Assembly (NCBI RefSeq): GCF_050948215.1
Contig: NW_027488962.1
Location: forward strand, 119,970 to 183,969
Length of the DNA stretch: 64,000 bases
Direction of reading: 5' to 3'
From: Halictus rubicundus
Taxonomy: Eukaryota > Arthropoda > Insecta > Hymenoptera > Halictidae
The stretch's first letter is position 1, and every line of letters begins with the position of its first letter. The position numbers and the translations under genes are program-made. The notes beneath the pieces are model-generated. The model searched no databases. It was not told the origin of the DNA and saw nothing but the letters and a program-made list of their open reading frames with translations. Below are positions 1-12,400 of this stretch, one piece after another.

Positions 1-3000
1 ATCCAATCCTCTATCCTATCCTGTCCTGTATCCTATCCTATCCTCTATCCTATCCTATCCTCTATCCTATCCTATCGTCTATCCTATCCTCTATCCTATC
101 CTATCCTGTATCCTACCCAATCCTCTATCCTATCCTATCATCTATCCTCAATCCTATCCTTTCCTGTATCCTAGCCAATCCTCTATCCTATCCTATCCTC
201 TATCCTATCCTATCCTCTATCCTATCAAATCCCCTATCCTATCCTCTATCCTATCATATCCTCTATCCTATCCTATCCTCTATCCTATCCTATCCTCTAT
301 CCTATCCTATCCTCTATCCTATCCTATCCTCTATCCTATCCTATCCTCTATCCTATCCTATCCTCTATCCTAACCAATCCTCTATCCTATCCTATCCTCT
401 ATTCTATCCTATCCTCTATCCTATCCTATCCTCTATCCTATCCTATCCTCTATCCTATCCTATCCTCTATCCTATCATCTATCCTCAATCCTATCCTTTC
501 CTGTATCCTATCCAATCCTCTATCCTATCCTGTCCTGTATCCTATCCTATCCTCTATCCTATTCTATCCTCTATCCTATCCAATCCTCTATCCTATCCTA
601 TCCTCTATTCTATCCTATCCTCTATCCTATCCTATCCTCTATCCTATCCTATCCTCTACCCTATCCTATCCTCTATCCTATCCTATCCTCTATCCTATTC
701 TATCCTCTATCCTATCCAATCTTCTATCCTATCCTATCCTCTATTCTATCCTATCCTCTATCCTATCCTATCCTCTATCCTATCCTATCCTCTACCCTAT
801 CCTATCCTCTATCCTATCCTATCCTCTATCCTATTCTATCCTCTATCCTATCCAATCCTCTATCCTATCCTATCCTCTATTCTATCCTATCCTCTATCCT
901 ATCCTATCCTCTATCCTATCCTATCCTCTATCCTATCCTGTCCTCTATCCTATCCTATCTTCTATCCTATCCTATCCTCTATCCTATCCTATCGTCTATC
1001 CTATCCTCTATCCTATCCTATCCTCTATCCTATCCTATCCTCTATCCTATCCTATCCTCTATCCTATCCTATCCTCTATCCTATCCTATCGTCTATCCTA
1101 TCCTCTGTCCTATCCTATCCTGTATCCTATCCTATCGTCTATCCTATCCTCTATCCTATCCTATCCTCTATCCTATCAAATCCCCTATCCTATCCTCTAT
1201 CCTATCCTGTCCTCTATCCTATCCTATCCTCCATCCTATCATCTATCCTCAATCCTATCCTTTCCTGTATCCTATCCAATCCTCTATCCTATCCTGTCCT
1301 CTATCCTATCCTATCCTCTATCCTATCCTATCCTCTAACCTATCCTATCGTCTATCCTATCCTCTATCCTATCCTATCCTCTATCCTATCCTATCGTCTA
1401 TCCTATCCTCTATCCTATCCTATCCTGTATCCTATCCTATCGTCTATCCTATCCTCTATCCTATCCTATCCTCTATCCTATCCTATCCTGTATCCTATCC
1501 AATCCTCTATCCTATCCTGTCCTCTATCCTATCCTGTCCTCTATCCTATCCTATCCTCTATCCTATCCTATCCTCTATCCTATCCTTTCCTGTATCCTAG
1601 CCAACTCTCTATCCTATCATATCCTCTATCCTATCCTATCCTCTATCCTATCCTATCCTCTATCCTATCCTATCCTCTATCCTATCCTATCCTCTATCCT
1701 ATCCTATCCTCTATCCTATCCTATCCTCTATCCTATCCTATCCTCTATCCTATCCTATCCTCTATCCTATCCAATCCTCTATCCTATCCTATCCTCTATT
1801 CTATCCTATCCTCTATCCTATCCTATCCTCTATCCTATCCTATCCTCTATCCTATCCTATCCTCTATCCTATCATCTATCCTCAATCCTATCCTTTCCTG
1901 TATCCTATCCAATCCTCTATCCTATCCTGTCCTGTATCCTATCCTATCCTCTATCCTATCCTATCCTCTATCCTATCCTATCGTCTATCCTATCCTCTAT
2001 CCTATCCTATCCTGTATCCTACCCAATCCTCTATCCTATCCTATCATCTATCCTCAATCCTATCCTTTCCTGTATCCTAGCCAATCCTCTATCCTATCCT
2101 ATCCTCTATCCTATCCTATCCTCTATCCTATCAAATCCCCTATCCTATCCTCTGTACTATCCTATCCTCTATCCTATCCTATCCTCTATCCTATCCTATC
2201 CTCCATCCTATCCTATCCTCTATCCTATCCTATCCTCTATCCTATCCTATCCTCTATCCTATCCTATCCTCTATCCTATCCTATCCTCTATTCTATCCTA
2301 TCCTCTATCCTATCCTATCCTCTATCCTATCCTATCCTCTATCCTATCCTATCCTCTATCCTATCCTATCCTGTATCCTATCCAATCCTCTATCCTATCC
2401 TGTCCTCTATCCTATCCTGTCCTCTATCCTATCCTATCCTCTATCCTATCCTATCCTCTATCCTATCCTTTCCTGTATCCTAGCCAACTCTCTATCCTAT
2501 CATATCCTCTATCCTATCCTATCCTCTATCCTATCCTATCCTCTATCCTATCCTATCCTCTATCCTATCCTATCCTCTATCCTATCCTATCCTCTATCCT
2601 ATCCTATCCTCTATCCTAACCAATCCTCTATCCTATCCTATCCTCTATTCTATCCTATCCTCTATCCTATCCTATCCTCTATCCTATCCTATCCTCTATC
2701 CTATCCTATCCTCTATCCTATCATCTATCCTCAATCCTATCCTTTCCTGTATCCTATCCAATCCTCTATCCTATCCTGTCCTGTATCCTATCCTATCCTC
2801 TATCCTATCCTATCCTCTATCCTATCCTATCGTCTATCCTATCCTCTATCCTATCCTATCCTGTATCCTACCCAATCCTCTATCCTATCCTATCATCTAT
2901 CCTCAATCCTATCCTTTCCTGTATCCTAGCCAATCCTCTATCCTATCCTATCCTCTATCCTATCCTATCCTCTATCCTATCAAATCCCCTACCCTATCCT
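1..3000 (+). repeat. 17-bp satellite array, family A, left block
   Basis: Direct tandem copies of TATCCTATCCTATCCTC and its 12-bp form. Variants recur in a fixed order: CCTATCAAATCCCC (about 223, 1,163, 2,129, 2,978), TCAATCCTATCCTTTCCTG, TAGCCAACTCTC (1,598 and 2,481) and TACCCAATCC (about 114, 2,020, 2,869). The same ordered variants reappear at fixed offsets, which shows higher-order units inside the array. No gene is present; the open frames on this strand follow from its lack of stop codons. The repeat identity is directly visible. Placing it in eukaryotic heterochromatin is inference. Confidence 0.95.
1488..3000 (+). repeat. Tandem higher-order duplication, about 0.85-0.88 kb
   Basis: Variant landmarks repeat in order at a nearly constant offset. 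CTGTATCC is at 1,488 and 2,371, and TAGCCAACTC at 1,598 and 2,481 (both 883 bp apart). TACCCAATCC and CAAATCCCC recur 849 bp apart (2,020/2,869 and 2,132/2,981). The 34-bp drop in offset equals two 17-bp monomers, so the copies differ by whole-monomer loss or gain. The first 230 bases are a further partial copy, 1,906 bp upstream of the matching landmarks. Confidence 0.85.
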
Positions 3001-3650
3001 CTATCCTATCCTATCCTCTATCCTATCCAAACCCCATATCCTATCCTCTATCCTATCCTATCCTCTATCCTATCCTATCCTTTATCCTATTCTATCCTCT
3101 ATCCTATCCAATCCTCTATCGTATCCTCTATCCTATCCTATTCTCTATCCTATCCTATCCTCTATCCTATCCAATCCTCTATCGTATCCTCTATCCTATC
3201 CTATCGTCAATTTTATCGTATCCTCTATCCTATCCTATCCTCTATCTTATAATATCCTCTATCCTATCCTATCCTCTATCCTATCCAATCTTCTATCCAA
3301 TCCTATCCTAAATCATATCCTATCCTATATCCTATCCTATCCTCTATCCTATCCCATCCTCTATCCTATCATATCCTCTATCCTATCATATACTCCATAA
3401 TATCGTATCCTCTATCCTATCATATCCTTTATCATATAATATCCTCTATCCTATCCAATCACATATCCTATCGTATCCTCAATCCTATCCTATCCTCAAT
3501 CCTATCCTATCCTCAATCATATCCTATCCTCTATCCTATCCTATCCTCTATCCTATCCTATCCTCTATCCTATCCTATCCTCTATCCTATCCTATCCTCT
3601 ATCCTATCCTATCCTCTATCCTATCCTATCCTCCACCTATCCTATCCTCT
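2205..3650 (+). repeat. Family-A segment duplicated 31,306 bp downstream
   Basis: Rare variants match the segment at 33,511-34,956 at one constant offset of 31,306 bp: CTGTATCC (2,371/33,677), TACTCCATAA (3,391/34,697) and CTCCACCTAT (3,631/34,937). There is no net indel across about 1.4 kb. I see only a few substitutions, for example at 2,547/33,853, 2,619/33,925 and 2,992/34,298. The match ends just after 3,650, where CCTTTCC here faces CCTATCC there. The left edge is blurred by the monomer repeats and lies between about 2,204 and 2,288. Confidence 0.9.
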
Positions 3651-5710
3651 ATCCTTTCCTATCCTCAATCCTATCCTATCCTCAATCCTATCCTATCCTT
3701 TATCCTATCCTATCCTCTATCCTATCCTATCCTCTATCCTATCCTATCCTCCATCCTATCCTATCCTCTATCCTATAATATCCTCTATCCTATCCAATCC
3801 CCTATTCTATCCTCTATCCTATCCTATCCTCTACCCTATCCCATCCTCTTACCTATCCTATCCTCAATCCTATCCTATCCTCTATCCTATCCTATTCTCT
3901 ATCCTAATCTCTATCCTATCCAATCGTCTATTCTATCGTCTATCCTATCCTATCCTCTATCCTTTCCTATCCTCAATCCTATCCTATCCACAATCCTATC
4001 CTATCCTTTATCCTATTCTATCCTCTATCCTATCCTATCCTTTATCCTAACCAATCCTCTATCCTATCCTCTATCCTATCCTATCCTCTACCCTATCCCA
4101 TCCTCTCACCTATCCTATCCTCAATCCTATCCTATACTCTACCCTATCCTATCCGCTATCCTATTCTATCCTCGATAATATCGTATCCTTCATCCTATCC
4201 TATCCTCTATCCTATCCTCTATCCTATCCTCTATCCTATCCTATCCTCTATCCTATCCTATCCTCTATCCTATCCTATCCTCTATCCTATCCTATCCTCT
4301 ATCCTATCCTATCCTCTATCCTATCCTATCCTCTATCCTATCCTATCCTCTATCCTATCCTATCCTCTATCCTATCCTATCCTCTATCCTATCCTATCCT
4401 CTATCCTATCCTATCCTCTATCCTATCCTATCCTCTATCCTATCCTATCTACTGTCCTATCCTATCCTCTACCCTATCCAAACCCCTATCCTATCCGATC
4501 CTCTATCCTATCCTATCCACTATCCTATCCAAACCCCTATCCTATCCTCTATCCTATCCTATCCTCTTTCCTATCCTATCCTCTATCCTATCCTATTCTC
4601 TATCCTATCCTATCCTACATCCTATCCTATCCTCTATCCTATAATATCCTCTATCCTATCCAATCCCCTATCCTATCCTCTATCCTATCGTATTCTCTAT
4701 CCTAATCTCTATCCTATCCAATCCTCATTCCTATCGTCTATCTTATCCTGTCCTCTATCCTATCCTATCCTCTAACCCATAATATCATCTATCCTATCCA
4801 ATCCTCTATCGTATCATCTATCCTATACTATCCTCAATCCTATCCTATCCTCAATCCTATCCTATCCTCTATCCTATCCTATCCTCTATCCTATCCAATC
4901 CTCTATCCTATCATCTATCCTATACTATCCTCTATTCTATCCTATCCTCTATTCTATCCTATCCTCTATCCTATCCAATCCCCTATCGTATCCTCTATCC
5001 TATCCTATCCTCTATCCTATCCTATCCTATATCCTATCCAATCCCATATTCTATCCTCTATCCTATCCTATCCTCTATCGTATTCAATCCCCTATCCTAT
5101 CCTCAATTCTATCCTATCCTCAATCCTATCCTATCCTCTATCCTATCCTATTCTCTATCCTAATCTCTATCCTATCCAATCCTCTATCCTATCGTCTATC
5201 CTATCCTATCCTCTAATATTTAATATCCTATATCCTATCCTATTCTCTATCCTATCCTATCCTCTATATTATCATATCCTCTATCCATTCCTATCCTCTA
5301 TCCTATCCTATTCTCTTTCCTATCCAATAATCTATACTATCCTATCCTGTATTATTTCGTATACTTTATCCTATCCTCTACCATATCGTAACCTCTATCC
5401 TATCCTATCCACTAACCTATAATATCCTCTATCCTATCCTATTCTCTATCTTATCATTTCCAATTCTCTATCGTATTAAAATTCTACCCTATCCCTTATC
5501 CTATCCTGAATAATATCCTATCCTCAATCCTATCCTATCCTATCCTCTATCCTATCCTATCCTATATCCTATCCTATCCTCTATCCTATCCTATCCTCTA
5601 TTCTATCCAATCCCCTATCCTATCCAATCCCCTATCCTATCCTCAACCCTATCCTATCCTCAATCGTATCCTATCCTCTATCCTATCCTATCCTCTTTCC
5701 TATCCTATCC
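3000..5710 (+). repeat. Decayed satellite zone, pyrimidine-rich strand on +
   Basis: The 17-bp unit is still recognisable but substitutions are far denser than elsewhere: TCAATTTTATCG near 3,207, CTCCATAATATCG near 3,393, CTCTAATATTTAATATCC near 5,211, ATTATTTCGTATAC near 5,350 and ATTAAAATTCTACCC near 5,476. Many contain A-rich triplets that create stop codons, so long open frames disappear. A few variants such as CCTAATCTCTATCC (about 3,904, 4,700, 5,158) recur, so decay and local duplication are mixed. This is what an old, rarely homogenised array margin would look like (inference). No gene or other element is seen. Confidence 0.9.
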
Positions 5711-5752
5711 TCTATTTTATTATAGGATAGGATAGAGGATAGGATACGATTG
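5661..5752. repeat. Inverted repeat at left orientation switch
   Basis: Bases 5,661-5,691 are the exact reverse complement of 5,722-5,752: 31-bp arms around a 30-base spacer that includes CTCTATTTTAT. The arms carry two non-consensus marks, a CAATCG and a CGTATCC, so the match is not just two consensus arrays meeting. To the left the pyrimidine-rich strand is on +, to the right the purine-rich strand is. This looks like a fold-back (head-to-head) rearrangement inside the decayed zone. Confidence 0.85.
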
Positions 5753-6120
5753 GATAGAGGATAGGATAGAATGGATGATAGGATAGGACAGAGGATGGGA
5801 TACGATTGAGGATGGGATAGTATAGAGGATAGGAAAGGGTAGAGGATAGGATAGGATAGAAGGTAGGAAAGGATAGAGGATAGGATAGGATAGAGGATGT
5901 AATAGGGATAGAGGTCAGGATAGGATTGAGGATGGGATAGAATGGTGGATGGGATATGAAGGAGGATAGGATAGGATAGAGGATAGGATAGAATGCAGGA
6001 TGGGATAGGATATAGGGTAGAGGATAGGAAAGGATAGACGATAGGATAGGATAGAGGATAGAATAGGATACAGGATAGGATTGCATAGAGGATAGGATGG
6101 GATAGAGGATAGGATATCAT
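5722..6120 (-). repeat. Decayed satellite, inverted orientation
   Basis: This is purine-rich on + (GGATA units) with dense variants such as GAATGGATGATAGG near 5,769, GGAAAGGGTAGAGG near 5,842, GAATGGTGGATGGG near 5,939 and GGATATAGGGTAGAGG near 6,008. Its variant density resembles that of the 3,000-5,710 zone rather than the homogeneous array that follows. The decayed zone therefore straddles the orientation switch. Confidence 0.85.
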
Positions 6121-9100
6121 AGATGGTAGGATACGATAGAGGATAGGATAGGATAGAGGATAGGATAGGATAGAGGATTGGATAGGATAGAGGATAGATG
6201 ATAGGATAGAGGATAGAATAGGATAGAGGATAGGAAAGGATAGAGGATAGGATAGGATGGAGGATAGGATAGAGGGTAGGATAGGATAGAGGATAGGATA
6301 GAGGATAGGATAGAGGATAGGATAGGATAGAGGATAGGATAGGGGCTTTGATAGGATAGAGGATAGGATAGGATAGAAGATAGGATAGGATAGAGGATAG
6401 GATAGACCATAGGATAGGATAGAGGATAGGATAGGATAGAGAATAGAATAGGATAGAGGATAGGATAGGATAGACGATAGGATAGGACAGAGGATAGGAT
6501 AGGGTATTTGATAGGATAGAGGATAGGATAGGATAGAGGATAGGATAGGATAGAGGATAGGATAGGATAGAGGATAGGATAGGATAGAGGATAGGATAGG
6601 ATAGAGGATAGGATAGGATAGAGGATAGGATAGGATAGAGGATAGGATAGGATAGAGGATAGGATAGGATAGACGATAGGATAGGATAGAGGATAGGATA
6701 GGATAGAGGATAGGATAGGATAGAGGATAGGATAGGATAGAGGATAGGATAGGATAGAGGATAGGATAGGATAGAGGATAGGATAGGATAGAGGATAGGA
6801 TAGGATAGAGGATAGGATAGGATAGAGGATTGGATAGGATACAGGAAAGGATAGGATTGAGGATAGACGATAGGATAGGATAAAGGATTGGATAGGATAC
6901 AGGATAGGATAGGATAGAGGATAGGATAGGGGATTTGATAGGATAGAGGATAGGATAGGATAGAAGATAGGATAGGATAGAGGATAGGATAGGATAGAAG
7001 ATAGGATAGGATAGAGGATAAGATAGGATAGAGGATAGGATAGAATAGAGGATAGGATAGGATAGAGGATTGGATAGGATATAGGATAGGATAGGATAGA
7101 GGATAGGATAGGGGATTTGATAGGATAGAGGATAGGATAGGATAGAGGATAGGATAGGATAGAAGATAGGATAGGATAGAGGATAGGATAGGATAGAGGA
7201 TAGGATAGGATAGAGGATAGGATAGGATAGAGGACAGGATAGGATAGAGGATAGGATAGGATAGAGGATCGGATAGGGGATTTGATAGGATAGAGGATAC
7301 GATAGGATAGAAGATAGGATAGGATAGAGGATAGGATAGGATAGAGGATAGAGGATAGGATAGGATAGAGGATAGGATAGGATAGAGGATAGGATAGACG
7401 ATAGGATAGGATAGAGGATAGGATAGGATAGAGGATAGGATAGGATAGAGCATAGGATAGAGGATAGGATAGAGGATAGGATAGAAGATAGGATAGAGGA
7501 TAGGATAGGATAGAGAATAGAATAGGATAGAGGATAGGATAGGATAGAGGATAGGATAGGATAGAGGATAGGATAGAGGATAGGATAGAGGATAGGATAG
7601 AGGATAGGATAGGATAGAGAATAGAATAGGATAGAGGATAGGATAGGATAGAGGATAGGATAGGACAGAGGATAGGATAGGGTATTTGATAGGATAGATG
7701 ATAGGATAGGATAGAGGATAGGATAGGATAGAGGATAGGATAGGATAGAGGATAGGATAGGATAGAATAGAGGATAGGATAGGATAGAGGATAGGATAGG
7801 ATAGAGGATAGGATAGGATAGAGGATAGGATAGGATAGAGGATAGGATAGGATAGAGGATAGGATAGGATAGAGGATAGGATAGGATAGAGGATAGGATA
7901 GGATAGAGGATAGGATAGGATAGAGGATAGGATAGGATAGAGGATAGGGTAGGATAGAGGATTGGATAGGATACAGGAAAGGATAGGATTGAGGATAGAC
8001 GATAGGATAGGATAGAGGATAGGATTGGATAGAGGATAGGATAGGATAGAGGATAGGATAGGATAGAAGATAGGATAGGATAGAGGATAGGATAGACGAT
8101 AGGATAGGATAGAGGATAGGATAGGATAGAGAATAGAATAGGATAGAGGATAGGATAGGATAGACGATAGGATAGGATAGAGGATAGGATAGAGGATAGG
8201 ATAGAGGATAGGATAGGATAGAGAATAGAATAGGATAGAGGATAGGATAGGATAGAGGATAGGATAGGACAGAGGATAGGATAGGGTATTTGATAGGATA
8301 GAGGATAGGATAGGATAGAGGATAGGATAGGATAGAGGATAGGATAGGATAGAGGATAGGATAGGATAGAGGATAGGATAGGATAGAGGATAGGATAGGA
8401 TAGAGGATAGGATAGGATAGAGGATAGGATAGGATAGAGGATAGGATAGGATAGAGGATAGGATAGGATAGAGGATAGGATAGGATAGAGGATAGGATAG
8501 GATAGAGGATAGGATAGGATAGAGGATAGGATAGGATAGAGGATAGGATAGGATAGAGGATAGGATAGGATAGAGGATAGGATAGGATAGAGGATAGGAT
8601 AGGATAGTGGATAGGATAGAGGATAGGATAGTGGATTTGATAGGATAGAGGATAGGATAGGATAGGATAGAAGATAGGATAGGATAGAGGATAGGATAGG
8701 ATAGAGGATAGGATAGGACAGAGGATAGGATAGGGGATTTGATAGGATAGAGGATAGGATAGGATAGAGGATTGGATAGGATACAGGATAGGATAGGATA
8801 GAGGATAGGATAGGGGATTTGATAGGATAGAGGATAGGATAGGATAGAAGATAGGACAGGATAGAGGATAGGATAGACGATAGGATAGGATAGAGGATAG
8901 GATGGGATGGAGGATAGGATAGGATAGATCATAGGATAGGATAGAGGATAGGATAGGATAGAGGATAGGATAGGATAGTGGATAGGATAGAGGATAGGAT
9001 AGTGGATTTGATAGGATAGAGGATAGGATAGGATAGGAAAGAGGATAGGATAGGATAGAGGATAGGATAGGATAGAGGATAGGATAGGATAGAGGATAGG

Positions 9101-9685
9101 ATAGGATAGAAGATAGGATAGGATAGAGGATAGGATAGACGATAGGATAGGATAGAGGATAGGATAGGATAGAGGACAGGATAGGATAGAGGATAGGATA
9201 GGATAGAGGATCGGATAGGGGATTTGATAGGATAGAGGATACGATAGGATAGAAGATAGGATAGGATAGAGGATAAGATAGGATAGAGGATAGGATAGGA
9301 TAGAGGATAGGATAGGATAGAGGATAGGATAGGATAGTGGATAGGATAGAGGATAGGATAGTGGATTTGATAGGATAAAGGGATAGGATAGGATAGGATA
9401 GAAGATAGGATAGGATAGAGGATAGGATAGGATAGAGGATAGGATAGGACAGAGGATAGGATAGGGGATTTGATAGGATAGAGGATAGGATAGGATAGAA
9501 GATAGGACAGGATAGAGGATAGGATAGACGATAGGATAGGATAGAGGATAGGATGGGATGGAGGATAGGATAGGATAGATCATAGGATAGGATAGAGGAT
9601 AGGATAGGATAGAGGATAGGATAGGATAGTGGATAGGATAGAGGATAGGATAGTGGATTTGATAGGATAGAGGATAGGATAGGAT

Positions 9686-12400
9686 AGGATAGAAGATAGG
9701 ATAGGATAGAGGATAGGATAGACGATAGGATAGGATAGAGGATAGGATAGGATAGAGGACAGGATAGGATAGAGGATAGGATAGGATAGAGGATCGGATA
9801 GGGGATTTGATAGGATAGAGGATACGATAGGATAGAAGATAGGATAGGATAGAGGATAAGATAGGATAGAGGATAGGATAGGATAGAGGATAGGATAGGA
9901 TAGAGGATAGGATAGACGATAGGATAGGATAGAGGATAGGATAGTCGATAGGATAGGATAGAGGATAGGATAGGATAGAGGATAGGATAGAGGATAGGAT
10001 AGAGGATAGGATAGGATAGAGAATAGGATAGGATAGAGGATAGGATATGATAGAGGATAGGATAGGACAGAGGATAGGATAGGGGATTTGATAGGATAGA
10101 GGATAGCATAGGATAGAGGATTGGATAGGATACAGGATAGGATAGGATAGAGGATAGGATAGGGGATTTGATAGGATAGAGGATAGGATAGGATAGAAGA
10201 TAGGACAGGATAGAGGATAGGATAGACGATAGGATAGGATAGAGGATAGGATAGGATAGAGGACAGGATAGGATAGAGGATAGGATAGGATAGAGGATCG
10301 GATAGGGGATTTGATAGGATAGAGGATACGATTGGATAGAAGATAGGATAGGATAGAGGATAGGATAGGATAGAGGATAGGATAGGATAGAGGATAGGAT
10401 AGGATAGAGGATTGGATAGGATAGAGGATAGATGATAGGACAGGATAGAGGATTGGATAGGATATAGGATAGGGTAGGATAGAGGATAGGATAGGGGATT
10501 TGATAGGATAGAGGATAGGATAGGATAGAGGATAGGATAGGATAGAGGATAGGATAGGATGGAGGATAGGATAGGATAGAGCATAGGATAGGATAGAGGA
10601 TAGGATAGGATAGAGGATAGGATAGGATAGTGGATAGGATAGAGGATAGGATAGTGGATTTGATAGGATAGAGGATAGGATAGGATAGGATAGAATATAG
10701 GATAGGATAGAGGATAGGATAGGATAGAGGATAGGATAGGATAGAGGATAGGATAGGATAGAAGATAGGATAGGATAGAGGATAGGATAGACGATAGGAT
10801 AGGATAGAGGATAGGATAGGATAGAGGACAGGATAGGATAGAGGATAGGATAGGATAGAGGATCGGATAGGGGATTTGATAGGATAGAGGATACGATAGG
10901 ATAGAAGATAGGATAGGATAGAGGATAGGATAGGATAGAGGATAGGATAGGATAGAGGATAGGATAGGATAGAGGATAGGATAGACGATAGGATAGGATA
11001 GAGGATAGGATAGACGATAGGATAGGATAGAGGATAGGATAGGATAGAAGATAGGATAGGATAGAGGATAGGATAGACGATAGGATAGGATAGAGGATAG
11101 GATAGGATAGAGGACAGGATAGGATAGAGGATAGGATAGGATAGAGGATCGGATAGGGGATTTGATAGGATAGAGGATACGATAGGATAGAAGATAGGAT
11201 AGGATAGAGGATAAGATAGGATAGAGGATAGGATAGGATAGAGGATAGGATAGGATAGAGGATAGGATAGACGATAGGATAGGATAGAGGATAGGATAGT
11301 CGATAGGATAGGATAGAGGATAGGATAGGATAGAGGATAGGATAGAGGATAGGATAGAGGATAGGATAGGATAGAGAATAGGATAGGATAGAGGATAGGA
11401 TATGATAGAGGATAGGATAGGACAGAGGATAGGATAGGGGATTTGATAGGATAGAGGATAGCATAGGATAGAGGATTGGATAGGATACAGGATAGGATAG
11501 GATAGAGGATAGGATAGGGGATTTGATAGGATAGAGGATAGGATAGGATAGAAGATAGGACAGGATAGAGGATAGGATAGACGATAGGATAGGATAGAGG
11601 ATAGGATAGGATAGAGGACAGGATAGGATAGAGGATAGGATAGGATAGAGGATCGGATAGGGGATTTGATAGGATAGAGGATACGATTGGATAGAAGATA
11701 GGATAGGATAGAGGATAGGATAGGATAGAGGATAGGATAGGATAGAGGATAGGATAGGATAGAGGATTGGATAGGATAGAGGATAGATGATAGGACAGGA
11801 TAGAGGATTGGATAGGATATAGGATAGGGTAGGATAGAGGATAGGATAGGGGATTTGATAGGATAGAGGATAGGATAGGATAGAGGATAGGATAGGATAG
11901 AGGATAGGATAGGATGGAGGATAGGATAGGATAGAGCATAGGATAGGATAGAGGATAGGATAGGATAGAGGATAGGATAGGATAGTGGATAGGATAGAGG
12001 ATAGGATAGTGGATTTGATAGGATAGAGGATAGGATAGGATAGGATAGAATATAGGATAGGATAGAGGATAGGATAGGATAGAGGATAGGATAGGATAGA
12101 GGATAGGATAGGATAGAAGATAGGATAGGATAGAGGATAGGATAGACGATAGGATAGGATAGAGGATAGGATAGGATAGAGGACAGGATAGGATAGAGGA
12201 TAGGATAGGATAGAGGATCGGATAGGGGATTTGATAGGATAGAGGATACGATAGGATAGAAGATAGGATAGGATAGAGGATAGGATAGGATAGAGGATAG
12301 GATAGGATAGAGGATAGGATAGGATAGAGGATAGGATAGACGATAGGATAGGATAGAGGATAGGATAGACGATAGGATAGGATAGAGGATAGGATAGGAT
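9686..12400 (-). repeat. Tandem duplication, 1,355-bp unit, two copies
   Basis: Copy 1 is about 9,686-11,044 and copy 2 about 11,041-12,400. Landmarks match at exactly 1,355 bp: GACGATAGG (9,721/11,076), ATAGTCGATA (9,941/11,296), TATGATAG (10,046/11,401), ATTGGATAGA (10,331/11,686), GATGATAGGACAGG (10,431/11,786), the ATAGTGGATT end (10,651/12,006) and GATCGG (10,861/12,216). The repeat ends where AGGATAGAAG at 11,041 faces AGGATAGAGG at 12,396. I found no difference among the landmarks compared, so the duplication is probably recent. Confidence 0.9.

Noticed and set aside
5692..5721. Terminator or promoter in the left switch spacer (CTCTATTTTATTATA)
   Set aside because: The T/A-rich spacer is short, is flanked by satellite on both sides and has no gene near it.
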